From: Psococerastis gibbosa
Lineage: Eukaryota > Arthropoda > Insecta > Psocodea > Psocidae
Assembly: GCA_963971405.1 (NCBI GenBank)
Contig: OZ020488.1
Location: 31,825,089-31,889,088 of the forward strand
DNA length: 64,000 bases
Direction of reading: 5' to 3'
Positions within the stretch are counted from its first letter, which is position 1. Each line of letters begins with the position of its first letter. Positions 12,583 to 23,689 of the stretch are shown in pieces. The notes under the pieces are model-generated. The model worked only from the letters and a program-made list of their open reading frames with translations, was not told where the DNA came from and ran no database searches. Both the position numbers and the translations under genes were made by a program.

Positions 12583-15360
12583 AGTAATGGCGGCCATAAC
12601 TCAGCCGCCATGTTGCCACCCCAGTCTCGTAAATTCCCTGCATGGTTAATTTCCCACCTGAGGCATCCATCTCGCTACCAACTTTCCTAATTTACCGCCT
12701 TTTTTAAAAAGATATTTATTATGTTTTTTAATAGACGGGGTTTCCACCCCTGTTAGTTCCCCCTCCCTGCTTTGTGGGATTTATGGCTCTCTGAGGTCAA
12801 CTTCAGTGCCGGAATTAGTTTTTTTTTCTGAGTGATGAATTATTTACTTTTTTGTTATTATACAAAACATTGCTCAACTATATTACCTTTGGTTTATTGT
12901 ATGCATGCAGACGGTTACAATATGTCTTCTGCTCTTATATGCTGCATGTGGTTTTATATATAAGCAGAAAAAGATTCTTACACCAGTACCTACAATAACA
13001 ACTCGGTGTCAGTCAGTAATGCAGTATTCCGCTTCGGGGGAATGTAGGCCTATGCACGCTGGCGAAACGTCTTGGGGTTTAAACGCATTTTCATAATATT
13101 GTACCTATATAGTAGTAAATTAAATTTTTACTGTCATAGATTCATATTCGGTATAACTGCAAATCAGTGGGGTTTTCCACGGGTGAATTTTTTTTTATAA
13201 ATAGGCGTGAAGTAGTGGGTGTTTCGTTACCAAACGTTTTGGTCCAAGCGCGAGACCTGCCCAAGTGCGAGGCCTGATGCCTCATTCGACCACTGCATCT
13301 AGTGTAGGTTGTGTAGGGGGGTTGAATCCCCAAAATTCTCCCTCTTCATACGTGCCTACCTACACTAGACATTACCTAAACTAGGGTGAAATCAATCAGG
13401 ACAGTGCAGGAGAAGTCGATTAAGCTTATACTTCGTAATTCATTAGTTTACATCTGTTTTGTGGACTATGTGCCGTGCTGCCGTGCCGACGACCCTCCCT
13501 GAGGACAGAGGCGATGTAAAAGTAAAAGTAAGTATGAAGCTCGACGTGGAGCCATCACACTATCACTGTTTGTTTAAAATAACTAATCTAATTGCAAATT
13601 ATCTACTTGTTGGCTACGTTTGTGACAAAACATGGGTTTTAGACAAGAAGAGTTAGTCATCATAAATATACTGTATTGGACATATTTTGATCCCACAATT
13701 GCATTCTAGGTACCTATTTCTTTGCCCTATACTAATAATTGTTGATCGTCAGAAGATGTAATTATTTTACAACGACATATTACTCTAGGGCTGAAATACG
13801 GCAATGGCTAGAGAAGGTTTGTTTTCTATAAGCCTGTTTGAAGTGCCCACCTGAAAGGTAGCCTTTAAAACGGTATAAAGCGAGTATTTGCCAGCTTTAT
13901 TAATAGTCTAGGAGGCTAAATAAAATGGAGAGAATTCGGACCACTTCATTGAGTGCGGTGACCATCCATGGTAATCTTCCCATGACCTTTCTACAACTTG
14001 CGACCCCGCACAACTGGAAAATCTCTCGCGGAAGAGTCAAACTTAAAGTGACCTTCGCCCACCCTTATCGAATTTCAGCCCCGTGATATGTGGCCGGTCG
14101 TTGGAAAAACGTTTTAGTCGATTCGAACGGCCAGTTTCGGCTGGGGCGTTCGGAGTTATGACCAGCATGAAGGCTGATGATTGCGGGGGGCTGTGAGGCT
14201 CGGGACGTTCGGATTTCTTTACTCCCTTTTATTGCTGCCACGCTTTATTGGCGATTCCTGAAAGTTCTGCTTTTTACTTTCCTACTATCAGATGTTGGTT
14301 GATTCCCAGAAGGAGTAGGATTCCCAATCGTAAATATAGCTAAGGAAGTAAATTTTATGTTTTAGGAATTGATATCCCTTAGTTGATTTGAAATGGTCCT
14401 CATTCCTCACAAAAATATTTTTCTCTACCAATTGAGATATACGGACTATAGTATAAATGATTGCATTTCCCATCTATTAGCATAGCGAGTAGAGATTATT
14501 ATTCACGCACGATAGCCATATTTTAAAAGGCAGGCCTGTCCCCAATTCCAATGTCGACGACTTGCTTTTATGGGAGAATTTGAAAACTGCTATTGTTTCT
14601 TAATAATTATAAAATAGTAGTATTGAATGATTAAGTTGTAGAAATTTTGAAAATTGTAGCCTTTCTATCGATCCATGGTTTCTGGTACTGGCGAGTATTG
14701 CACACATTCCGCTCCGCAGATGTTATCAGGGCATCTGAGCGGCCATGACTGGGACTTTTGTCTTCTAACTGAAGAGACGTCTTGTTGGATGTTCAATGTT
14801 GGCTTGAAACCAAACCAAATAATTCGAGACCACGCTTATTTTAACTTTGAGTGAAATCATCACGATATTTCCAAGTTTGATATCTGTCTACGCTGATACT
14901 TCAGCGACTACCCTTGGCTGCTGTCTGTCAGTTTAAAGAATGGACAGAAAACGGGTTGTCGCGTGTCGTGATCGCGACTTGTGTCGTGACGCCGCCGCGG
15001 GAGACATTCTGTCGGATGCCGGGCTCGTTACCGTGTCCGCTGCAACTGATGGCTTTCTGATGTTTGATGTTTGAAAACATGCCGTCACAAGGTTAATGAC
15101 CTCCGGTTCTCCCGGTAGGGGAGAGGAGTCATTTCAAGTAGTATCTTGGAGGGGGGGAGGGGGGGGGGGGGTTAAATATTGTACACCTGGGTAGCCTAAC
15201 ATATTTTCTGCACATTTTTAATCTCGCTCCTTTTTCCTGTATAAGACACTTACAACCAAAATTTCCCAACCACCACAAGCTTCTACCAGCAGCTACAAGC
15301 TCAGCGAGTCCCGTTGCGAGATGGGAGTAGAGTATAGTGAGTAAGAGACTCACACTACCT
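12583..15360. other. No gene recognised
   Basis: It contains two GC-richer stretches without transposon ends (about 13970-14220 and 14940-15060), which may be conserved non-coding DNA. It also has an open frame ending in AAAGTAAAAGTAAGT near 13525, which looks like a non-LTR tail rather than an exon. Confidence 0.35.
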
Positions 15361-15368
15361 GAGCTAAG

Positions 15369-15772
15369 GGGCTGTCCATTAATCACGTGAGGTTCGAAAG
15401 GGAGGGGGGGGGGGGTTCGGCAAAAATCACAAGGGGGAGGGGATATAGTAAGAAATCACGTGTATTTATTTTTTTTAAACTGAAAAGCGGTGTTTGACCT
15501 TGACTCGCCGTTGCCAGGCAACGAACGAAGTCCTCGCTTCTGTTTCTGTCTGGACATTTTTATCATGGTCCTTAATTTTCTAGAATAGAATTAGATTATG
15601 CTTTATATCTGTATTTAAAAATAATATTATAAAAAATTTAAAATTCTTTGTAGGTACTAAAAAATACACGTGATTTTTGGAGGGGGGGGGGGTAGCCTTA
15701 AACCTCACCAAGTATCACCAAGGAATGGGTTAAAAAATGCTCAAAAAACATCACGTGATTAATGGACAACCT
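15369..15772. mobile_element. Non-autonomous DNA element with TIR GGCTGTCCATTAATCACGTGA
   Basis: The left end reads GGGCTGTCCATTAATCACGT and the right end ACGTGATTAATGGACAACC, an inverted repeat of about 21 bp with one or two mismatches. It has G-tracts near both ends and is about 404 bp. The target duplication is unclear, so the superfamily is left open. Confidence 0.65.
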
Positions 15773-16042
15773 GTGCTGCACAAGAAGTAGCAGAAGGGGT
15801 CGGTTTGCAGATTCTCCACTTCCACGAAAAAACATAGGTACAATATGTATTTCTTTAATGTTTATTAAATAGTACTATTATAGGTACTTCCAAGCGGACC
15901 AACTGCATATGATTTACATACTTCATTAAGTTTAGGATTTCTTTCAACCGCTTGGGGTGGTAACTGCCCTCCCTGGGACCCCAAATGACTTCCCTGACTG
16001 GTAACTGAAATCCATTAAGAGTAATGTTGTCCCGTGCGTTTA

Positions 16043-16425
16043 GGTGCCCATTCCATTGACCGGCTAGGGCTATTTCCAAAACGGTGACGTGGTAGCAGAC
16101 ACTCAAGACTTAGGTGGCGTTTCCACCGACCTCGCATTGCAGAATTGACGGAAATGTTTATTTTCCTCTATGCCATAGTTAAAATTGATCAATGATCATA
16201 CAATAAAATCACAAACAAACAAACTAAAATTAAAAAATGGCTTCATGGGATATGTTAATTACAAACATTTTAATAGATTTCTATAAAAAAAAAAAAAAAA
16301 CATTTCCGTCAATGTCACTTGCAATCTGCAATGCGAGGTCGGTGGAGACGCTACCTAAGTCTTGAGTGTCTGCTACCACGTCACCGTTTTGGAAATAGCC
16401 CTAGCCGGTCAATGGAATGGGCGCC
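16043..16425. mobile_element. PIF/Harbinger-like palindromic MITE, full two-module form
   Basis: It starts GGTGCCCATTCCATTGACC and ends GGTCAATGGAATGGGCGCC, flanked by TTA (16040-16042 and 16426-16428). Inside is a second inverted pair, GGCGTTTCCACCGACCTCGC / GCGAGGTCGGTGGAGACGC. Arms of over 100 bp include GTGTCTGCTACCACGTCACC. A 3-bp TWA duplication is the hallmark of PIF/Harbinger. Confidence 0.75.
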
Positions 16426-16429
16426 TTAA

Positions 16430-17400
16430 GATTGAAGACAGCAAAATAATTGCCCCTAAGATTTCAGTTAATATGAGAACCCTATTAAAAAAATTGTTAT
16501 CAAGACTTCGAATTATTCCTGCAGATATTAAAGTATGCTACCGTGATGTTCACTATTTGCATCAAAATGCAATTAATTGAAAAGAATTGAGTCAAAGTTA
16601 GGCGATTAAAAACGGAACTGTTCATAATATTTTTTCCAGAGTTAGCCTGTTAATGACAAGTCATGCTGGCAGTTTTGTTGTAATTTTTGTAGTTGTAATT
16701 TTTTTTAATTCGTAAAGCCTCAATAACGTATTTCTGTTTTCTACATAATATATAATATTCTGTTAAATAATATGTTCAATACATGTGCTTTGTTCTTAGC
16801 CTATTAAAATTAAAAAAAAACCGCCTTACTGCATGTAGGTAATCCAGACTCCTGCTGATATTATATTATGCAACCGTTATTTTCAGAGTCATTCACAAAA
16901 TATTTCACACCAACGAATCAGCTGCTGGCAAGTACTTGAAGGCGGAGGACCTGAGGTGCCGTATACGAGAGGCTTAAAATGACTATTACAAATAAGAATA
17001 CGGCAACCACGCCAAATCCACGTCGCCCGAAGTGGTTGGAACTCTACAAGATTCATGTTCCGAAGATTAGTTAGAGTGGGCCCCTTGACGGCGTAGCCCC
17101 CGGGGCCCCATTACCGGCAGATTATAGGGCCCCTCATGACTCACCACAGTCGCTCCTAATCTATATCTTTATCCAACTACCACGCCCCCTCAGGCAGTCA
17201 CTGCTAAGTGGATGTCTTCTACGCGTACATTATTTTTTGGAAGTGCTTTCTGGGGTAAGTGGTACGAATTCTATAATTGGCAATTAATTGATAATAATTA
17301 TGCCTCAGATACACGTTAACATGTCTTCATAATCGTAACAAAAATTAGAGGCATAATAGTTCAAAGTATATCGTACTATACTACAGTCAAAATGAACAAA
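16430..17400. other. No gene recognised
   Basis: AT-rich DNA with no exon-like segment. A short GC-rich patch lies at about 17075-17110. Confidence 0.4.
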
Positions 17401-17770
17401 CAAAAAAAAAATTTAGTGTTTTAGCCAAACTTGTTATTACTACTATAACTAAAATTAGTAAAACACAAATAATCATTAAAAAATTAAGTTTGTCTAAGAA
17501 ACTCACAGGTGTTAGTATCAAACCCTGAGCTAATGTGCATTTGCATCTTCTCCTCGAGGTGAGCAAGTCTCAAATCGCAGATAAGGTGTAACTGTGCTAG
17601 AGGGGCTCCCTCTGTAGATGACAGTTCTTGCCTAAAGTGCTCAGGGTTTGATACTAACACCAGTGAATTTCTTAGACAAAGTTAATTTATTAACGATTAT
17701 TTGGGTTTTACTAATTCTAGTTATAGTAGTTATAACAAGTTTGGCTAAAACACTAAGTTTTTTTTTTTAA
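17401..17770. mobile_element. Long inverted-repeat element, arms about 125 bp
   Basis: The left arm (17401-17530) and right arm (17639-17770) are inverted copies, e.g. TTTAGCCAAACTTGTTATTA against its complement TAACAAGTTTGGCTAAA. They also share GGTGTTAGTATCAAACCCTG against CAGGGTTTGATACTAACACC. The spacer is about 108 bp. No coding capacity; superfamily not assigned. Confidence 0.75.
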
Positions 17771-17782
17771 CGAAGTCACGAG

Positions 17783-17933
17783 CAGTGGCGGTTTTAGAAT
17801 TTTCAAAAGTGGGGGGCCAGTGACAAGAGATCAGACCCGACTAGTTTAATACCAAACACTTTTCACTTTATTTTTTCAAAAGGAGTATGTGAGCGGTTAA
17901 GGGGCATGCCCCCCCCCCTTTAAACCGCCAGTG
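17783..17933 (+). mobile_element. hAT-like MITE, CAGTGGCGGTTTTA family
   Basis: It begins CAGTGGCGGTTTTAG and ends TTTAAACCGCCAGTG, with a perfect 8-bp duplication GTCACGAG (17775-17782 and 17934-17941). It is 151 bp, with a right-end C-tract. Confidence 0.88.
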
Positions 17934-17941
17934 GTCACGAG

Positions 17942-19040
17942 TAATATTTGATTTTTCTATGCAGTCAAAATGCGCAAACCCCCACTATTTCACGACTAAT
18001 TTTTTCACAACTTTTCCCCTCAGAGGAAACCCCCCTCTTGGAGGTAATGTCATCATGTCTATGCCTGTATCCGCAACAAAGCTATCCCCACCACTAAGCT
18101 CGCTATTGTCATGTTTTGAAAAAAACCCTAAAATTTGGTTATTTCATTTGGCCCTCCCCTTAAAAACTTTTAGAGGCAACAACCCCAGGCCTACTAACCT
18201 GTACGGCCCACCTCACTATCTAGTGCCTATAGCCCAGTAGATAATAATAAAAAGTGTGTTTTATTTTGTGCGGGGGGAATGAGAGAGGCAGACGTCAGCA
18301 GAGCACTTGTGTAAGATTTAGTAGACCATATAAGGGACCGAGGGCAAAGGGGCCGGGGAGGTGAATCAATCACCGAGTGACGTCACAGCAAATAAAATAA
18401 CAGGAGGTGTCACTCACCGTGATAGATGGCGCCCGTCAGCTTCTCATTCATCACTCGGTACGGAGGCGCGGCTTTAACGGGCCCGCTACCTGTCTCACCA
18501 GCGGATTTAACGATTTAGAAACGGTTATATTATTATGTAAGCAGATTGAAGCAAAAATATGATTATGCTTTAAGGCAGTTTGACGATAGCAACGTTATAA
18601 TGTTTGGCTTATGAGACAAGCCGACAATAATAGGCGAGACTAATCCTCTAAGAGGATGCTGACCAAGGCCTTGCCCAGAGGGGGGAGGGGGTACTAGATA
18701 GAATGGAGTTTTAAATATATTGAAGTTACCTGTGACGTCAGATGGAAAATTTCTGGCTGCGGTCTTGACGCTGGCCGCTTATATTGGCCACCCCTTGGTT
18801 AACCTAAAATTAGGTAGTGCATATGTTTTATTTAATTTATTAAGTAAGTAAGTATACAAAGTAAATTAGGAAGGAAAGGGTTGCTAATAGAGATGGATCT
18901 GGTCCGAAGGACCGAAGAGAGATGGATTGGACCGAACCAAAAACATACTAACTTAGTTGAAAAGATGCTGAGCCTATAGGGCATATATTTATACATACAA
19001 CAAACAAACTAAAAGCCATCACAACAAGCAGACTACTATA
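17942..19040. other. No gene recognised outside the MITE at 18664-18767
   Basis: The open frame at 17959-18240 contains CCCCACTATTTCA, a word shared with repeats at 44749, 44874 and 59115, so it is probably repeat-derived rather than coding. Confidence 0.4.
18664..18767 (+). mobile_element. hAT-like MITE related to the CAAGGCC families
   Basis: It begins CAAGGCCTTGCCCAG and ends CTGGCTGCGGTCTTG, with an internal G-tract and GTGACGTCAGATGGA. Flanks ATGCTGAC and ACGCTGGC match at 6 of 8 bases. The body resembles 42737-42902. Confidence 0.6.
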
Positions 19041-19043
19041 AAA

Positions 19044-19275
19044 CTACGCTGAGTAGAGCCATACGTCACAGCTGAAAACTTACGGTAAGTTGACTGAGGC
19101 ATACTGTGTAAGTATCATGCGATCAACCGTCTTCTTACCAATGATATTTAGACGAAAGCTCGCATCGTAGCCTATACATATCATTTGTAAGATAACTGCT
19201 GTTCGCGTACCACTTAGGCCTACACAGTATGTCTCAGTCAACTCAAAATGATTTTTCTGCTGTGACGTAAAACTA
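19044..19275. mobile_element. Inverted-repeat element, ACGTCACAGCTGAAAA family, copy 1
   Basis: The left arm holds ACGTCACAGCTGAAAACTTA and GTTGACTGAGGCATACTGTG; the right arm holds the complements CACAGTATGTCTCAGTCAAC and TCTGCTGTGACGT. The second copy is at 46741-46985. Confidence 0.7.
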
Positions 19276-19689
19276 CGTTTGGCCTATAGTTCGAACTTAG
19301 AAGGGTTGTTAATTATAATATAGGCCGAAGAATGTACATTGTACTGTCCAATATATTTTTAAAAGTACAGTAAGTATAACCAAGTTCTGTAACTTATCCA
19401 TCAGCTGTTTAAAATTCAATTTTACTAACTAATCTACCTTTTTTTTAACCACAATGTATGAGTCCGATATTTTACGCTATTGTTCGTGTGTCCTGATTTT
19501 ACTATAATATAATGGCTGTTATATATAAGCACTCATAGGGATTGTTATTGCATTATACAGATCAAATAATGACAAGGTATGAGCGAAATGAGATAAGTTA
19601 ACTTTGCAGATTTTATGCATTCCCACTATGCATGTAGTTCTAGGTCTAGCTTACCACATTTCAATTTTAAGCTGTTCTACTTCTTACAC

Positions 19690-19860
19690 TAAACTTGCTA
19701 CATTTTCTGGCCATGATTCGGAGGGCATGTAAAGCAGGCGGTCCCGGGCCTTCCTAGTTGAGTGTAAGACAGGGCTTTATAGCCCTAACTCCGCTAGGTT
19801 GGCTTAGTAATAGAACAAAAGTCCTTATTTATTTATTCTTATTTAGTAACAATAATACAC
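19690..19860 (+). mobile_element. tRNA-derived SINE family A, copy 2 (head missing)
   Basis: It has the longest body of the family: TGCTACATTTTCTGGCCATG, AGGGCATGTAAAGCAGGCGG, TCCCGGGCCTTCCTAGTTGA, AGGGCTTTATAGCCCTAACT and CCGCTAGGTTGGCTTAGTAA, then a (TTTA)n-like tail. Confidence 0.8.
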
Positions 19861-20950
19861 ACATTTAGATGTGCTGTATATATACACCAATCATGCATTA
19901 ATTCAGCCTCGCAAAAAATGATCGTAGCCTTCAGATAAACTTCATCTACATGTCTGCATGTAGTTAAGTACGAGTACAATGACTATCAAAATCTTACGTG
20001 TTCGCTGTTTTGGATGTGTCAACAATAGAGACATCATTATTAATGACATCGACATGCATCTATTAAATTCGAGTGCGGCGCTCAGTCAGTAAGTAATCTG
20101 TCAATCCGTCGTCTCATTTTGCGAGTCACTGCACGAACGGCTAATAATGGGATTGCAGTCGATACACAGTTCGGGGTGCAACACAAAGATGAATAATGGC
20201 CGAATGACTTTGAAAAATGGCGGGATTTTCAAAAATGGGGCTGAGTCACTTGCAGTAGATTAGTCATCAGCACCATTTGTTGTAAGTCATTTGTTGTAAG
20301 TCATTTGTCATTAGCAGCCGACAGCCCAGGGCTATTGTTCAGTTCTCTTGCCACCGCCATATGCTTCTGAGCTAATATTAGGCTGTAATAATATTTAGAT
20401 TGGACAGGAGGAGTCCAGTTGGTAGAGAGCTAGACTGTGAAACGGAAGTACGAGTTTCGAGACTCGTCATAAAGGAAAAAATATCCACCGGCGCCCGGCC
20501 CTAGGCCCACCCAACCCTAATGGGTACCTTGCATTCACCGGTTTGGGACAATGGGAATACAATGACACTCGGAAATATTGCTTACAAGGTACAGTAATTA
20601 ATTTTTCTCTTTCTATGGTCACTAAAGAGATTTAAACACATTTTCGCCATGTAACAAATCCGTGTTAGGGAATCGCGTGCGCGTTTCTATATCAGTGTAC
20701 CATAAGTAGGTCCTGCTATTATTTGCAAAAATAGCCTTTAAATTGCGTATAGACACCGCTGGAAAGAGTACCACTAGAGTTCTATATAGGAAAGATGTAA
20801 CAATCACTCCCGGAAAGGATATTTCTTTTAGTTTCTGGTACCACTTGCCACGTCTCCGACCATTCAGAGCTTCGGTTAATTGACATTATTCTTTCAACCA
20901 ATCAGAGCACGCCCTGCAGACAGGACAGGATTTGTTATTAACGGTTGATA
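19861..20950. other. No gene recognised
   Basis: No exon seen. Around 20770-20800, the words AGAGTTCTATATAGGA match one terminus of the MITE at 63815-63994. Confidence 0.4.
20405..20490 (+). mobile_element. Possible tRNA-derived SINE head, third type
   Basis: An A-box-like stretch CCAGTTGGTAGAGAGCTAGA precedes GAGTTTCGAGACTC (B-box-like). It continues as AAGGAAAAAATATCC. A single copy was seen, so support is weak. Confidence 0.35.
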
Positions 20951-20964
20951 TTGGATGTCTCCAA

Positions 20965-21230
20965 GGCGTGGTAGGTCTTCTTCTTCTCTACAGCTCTGCA
21001 GCCCTTGAGGAGCTTTGGCCTGTTCAACAATACTCCTCCAGTCATTTCGGTCTTGAACGAAGCTATACCTCTACGGACTTCCAACTTCGTTGTTCCTTTC
21101 GTGTACGTCCCTGCAGTATTTTTTCCGCCATGCTTGCTTTGTACATTTTTTTGTGGCATGGACATAGGTGGCACTTGAAATAAAAAAAAAAGCTCCTCGG
21201 AGGTTGTAAGTGCCCCATCTCTCCTGTATA
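20965..21230 (-). mobile_element. Non-LTR retrotransposon 3' end, degenerate
   Basis: The minus-strand frame reads QDRNDWRSIVEQAKAPQGLQ, the typical C-terminal motif of arthropod endonuclease-reverse transcriptase ORFs, followed by (GAA)n. Upstream frames are broken by stops. Confidence 0.65.
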
Positions 21231-21239
21231 TATAGATCA

Positions 21240-23460
21240 CTAGGTGCCACACTGAAATTTGTACGAAAACAAGGGCTGACTATATAATCGCCGAAAAATA
21301 AATGTCCTGGTAGGAAGTCAGTGACGGTGACATCAGTCACGGTGACGTGACGACGGAACAGGTGACTGGCTAATGCGTGGCGACAGCGCTCTGACAGTCC
21401 GCCCATTCATTGTCGACGGGAGCAACATGTGTCAACAGTAATGTGCGCTGAGGGTCACAACAGCCTTTTGGGACATTTCACTGCTGCTGGGAAGCTTCAA
21501 ATTTCAGTCGATTAATCCGCTGTAGTAACAAGGGGTCGTGATGTTAGTCTCCCGATTTATCTCTCTCAAATAAACAGTCGCACTGCTTGTTAAATGTTGT
21601 GTTATTATTAAACAATGGCAGGGAATGCTCACTGCATGAGAATAGCATGGGGAGGCACTTACAGTATACGCAAATTTAATTCAGCACTATTTAATAATTT
21701 CCCTTTTGCTCTTTGATGAATCCGTTGATGCTATATTCTATAAAAATTAATTTTTCTTTCCTGATTGAACTGAGAGCGGCGAGAAATGCTACTAACTTCC
21801 CTAAATTGCTTAGAGATCATCTATTAGAGGAAGCTTTCTACACCGTCACTGAGGCACTAGCACTACCTGATTTTGACGATTGTACTTTATACTTTCTTGT
21901 CGATTACTTGTTGATAAGGTACTTTATTGTATAATTTAACAGATATATACTGTATATTTGAAATTTATTATTTATTTCTAAGGCACTCAAGAAGTAGTTT
22001 TACAGCATTTCAATACGTTAATTAAAATGTGTCACAATTTTAAATGAATTACGAGGCCAGGTTCTGTGAAATAACAATGTCTGGGCGATGACCCGTCAAG
22101 CGTTGCATCAGCATCTATTGAGGGCAGCGTATTTTCAATTTTCAACAAAAAAATTACCTTTTAAACTTACATACAACTTGTGAACCCCCCCTAAATTTTC
22201 CACTGGATCCGCTCTTGGTCAGTTTAAAAGCAAACTAGTACCAATCTGCATTTTAGATAGATTCGCTGAAGAAAATTTGGAATCATTATTCGTTTACAAC
22301 ATGTCACGTAGCTCTAATATTGTAATGTATACGGAAGATATAGTACAATACTATTGTGTATGCAGAGCTGTATAAAAGATCATACCCTTATCGCCTACTC
22401 AGCTGTCAGCAGCAGAGTCAATGCATTGAAGAGTACAAATAATCAGATAAGTTTGATGAACGTCAAATTTGAATAGGAGTAGGATCCCTTAGAGCCAGAC
22501 TCGAATTCGTACTTGGTTAAGGCATGCTTTCGCCTGTTTCATTGCGTCAATGGTAAGCTTGTCTCAGCTTGTCCATTATCGCTCGTAGCCGGTGTAGGTT
22601 GACATCGAGAACATATGTACCAGTTTGCCAATGGCCAAAATTTTATACGGAAACAATACAAATAATGTCCAAAATCCATGGGGTCGTTGGCATTGGACAA
22701 GGGATTTAATGGCCACAATAAGTAGGCCTGGGTCCATAAAGAGTCCTTAAAAAAAACAAAAAACCATGGACCTCTTAGTGGATTGTGAATGCTCTGCTGG
22801 AAATTATTGGCACTATCTGAAAGTTTAGTCCGCCACTGTATGAACCTGCGGAGAGACGGCAGGAGAGACAATGGGAAGGAGGTTGACCGCAAGCCTCTGC
22901 CACATAGTCGAGGTTAACCTGTCCCACCTCCCTATCTCTCTCACCCCTGCCTGCTGATGGCGACTCTATCAGCAGGTATTTAACCAGGGGAGTTTCTACC
23001 TTATCCAAATTTAGAAAACTTTTTTGAAAATACCATAAAACCAATGTTGACATGCCATACCAATGATCAATCTATCAGTACAATCAGCCCCTGATGGGAA
23101 GGAAGAATGACCATGGTAATGTATATATATATAATAATATATATGTATATAATAACATAGGTTTGCTTGTCACGGCCATCACGTAAGGGCAACACATGTA
23201 CACATAATGCTTTCCTGAAGATTTAATCATATTTCATAGCTATACTACAAGTAGCTCATTAGATCAAATGGGAACTTGAGGTAGGCTACCTGTAGGCCAC
23301 TTCCCGCAACGAAGTTGAAAAAACCAGGGGCCAGAAATAAGGCAATAAGCAAGTAAATGAATAAGCAAAAATGTCCAGATTAATTTCTTATTTATTTCCA
23401 TTATTTTACAATATATTTTCTCTGACTTATCCCACTTTTACTACTACTACTACTACTTCA
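21240..23460. other. No gene recognised; one repeat copy at 22480-22640 and an AT microsatellite
   Basis: It contains one copy of the repeat described for 26757-26885 and an (AT)n stretch at about 23122-23158. The other open frames have no resemblance to proteins. Confidence 0.4.
22480..22640 (-). repeat. Four-copy dispersed repeat, CTACACCGGCTAC family, copy 1
   Basis: It carries CGTCAATGGTAAGCTTGTCT and GTAGCCGGTGTAGGTTGACA, found inverted at 26757-26885 and in part at 41345-41590 and 63483-63560. Confidence 0.7.
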
Positions 23461-23467
23461 CCTATAC

Positions 23468-23681
23468 CAGGGACGGATCCAGCCCATTTTTTAGGGGGGG
23501 GGGGCTAGTTGTGGGTCAAAATAGAACAAACATATATAGTATCAATTAAATTGGAGCGTAATAAATTAACTTAAAACAGATTTACTAAATCTACCCCTAC
23601 TAAATCTAACGTACTGAATCTACCCTACTAACTCTACCCTACTAAATCTACCCCCTGCCCCCCCCCCTGTATCCGTCAACG
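23468..23681 (+). mobile_element. hAT-like MITE, GGACGGATCCAGCCC family, copy 3 with internal array
   Basis: It has the same ends and body as the copy at 9717, but with an internal ACTAAATCTACCC-type array at about 23581-23655. The target duplication is not clear (ACCTATAC against ATAGTAAC). Confidence 0.75.
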
Positions 23682-23689
23682 ATAGTAAC

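Noticed and set aside
13459-13530. Plus-strand exon ending at AAA|GTAAGT
   Set aside because: The putative donor lies in an AAAGTAAAAGTAAG run of the kind that ends non-LTR fragments here, and the encoded peptide is not recognisable.
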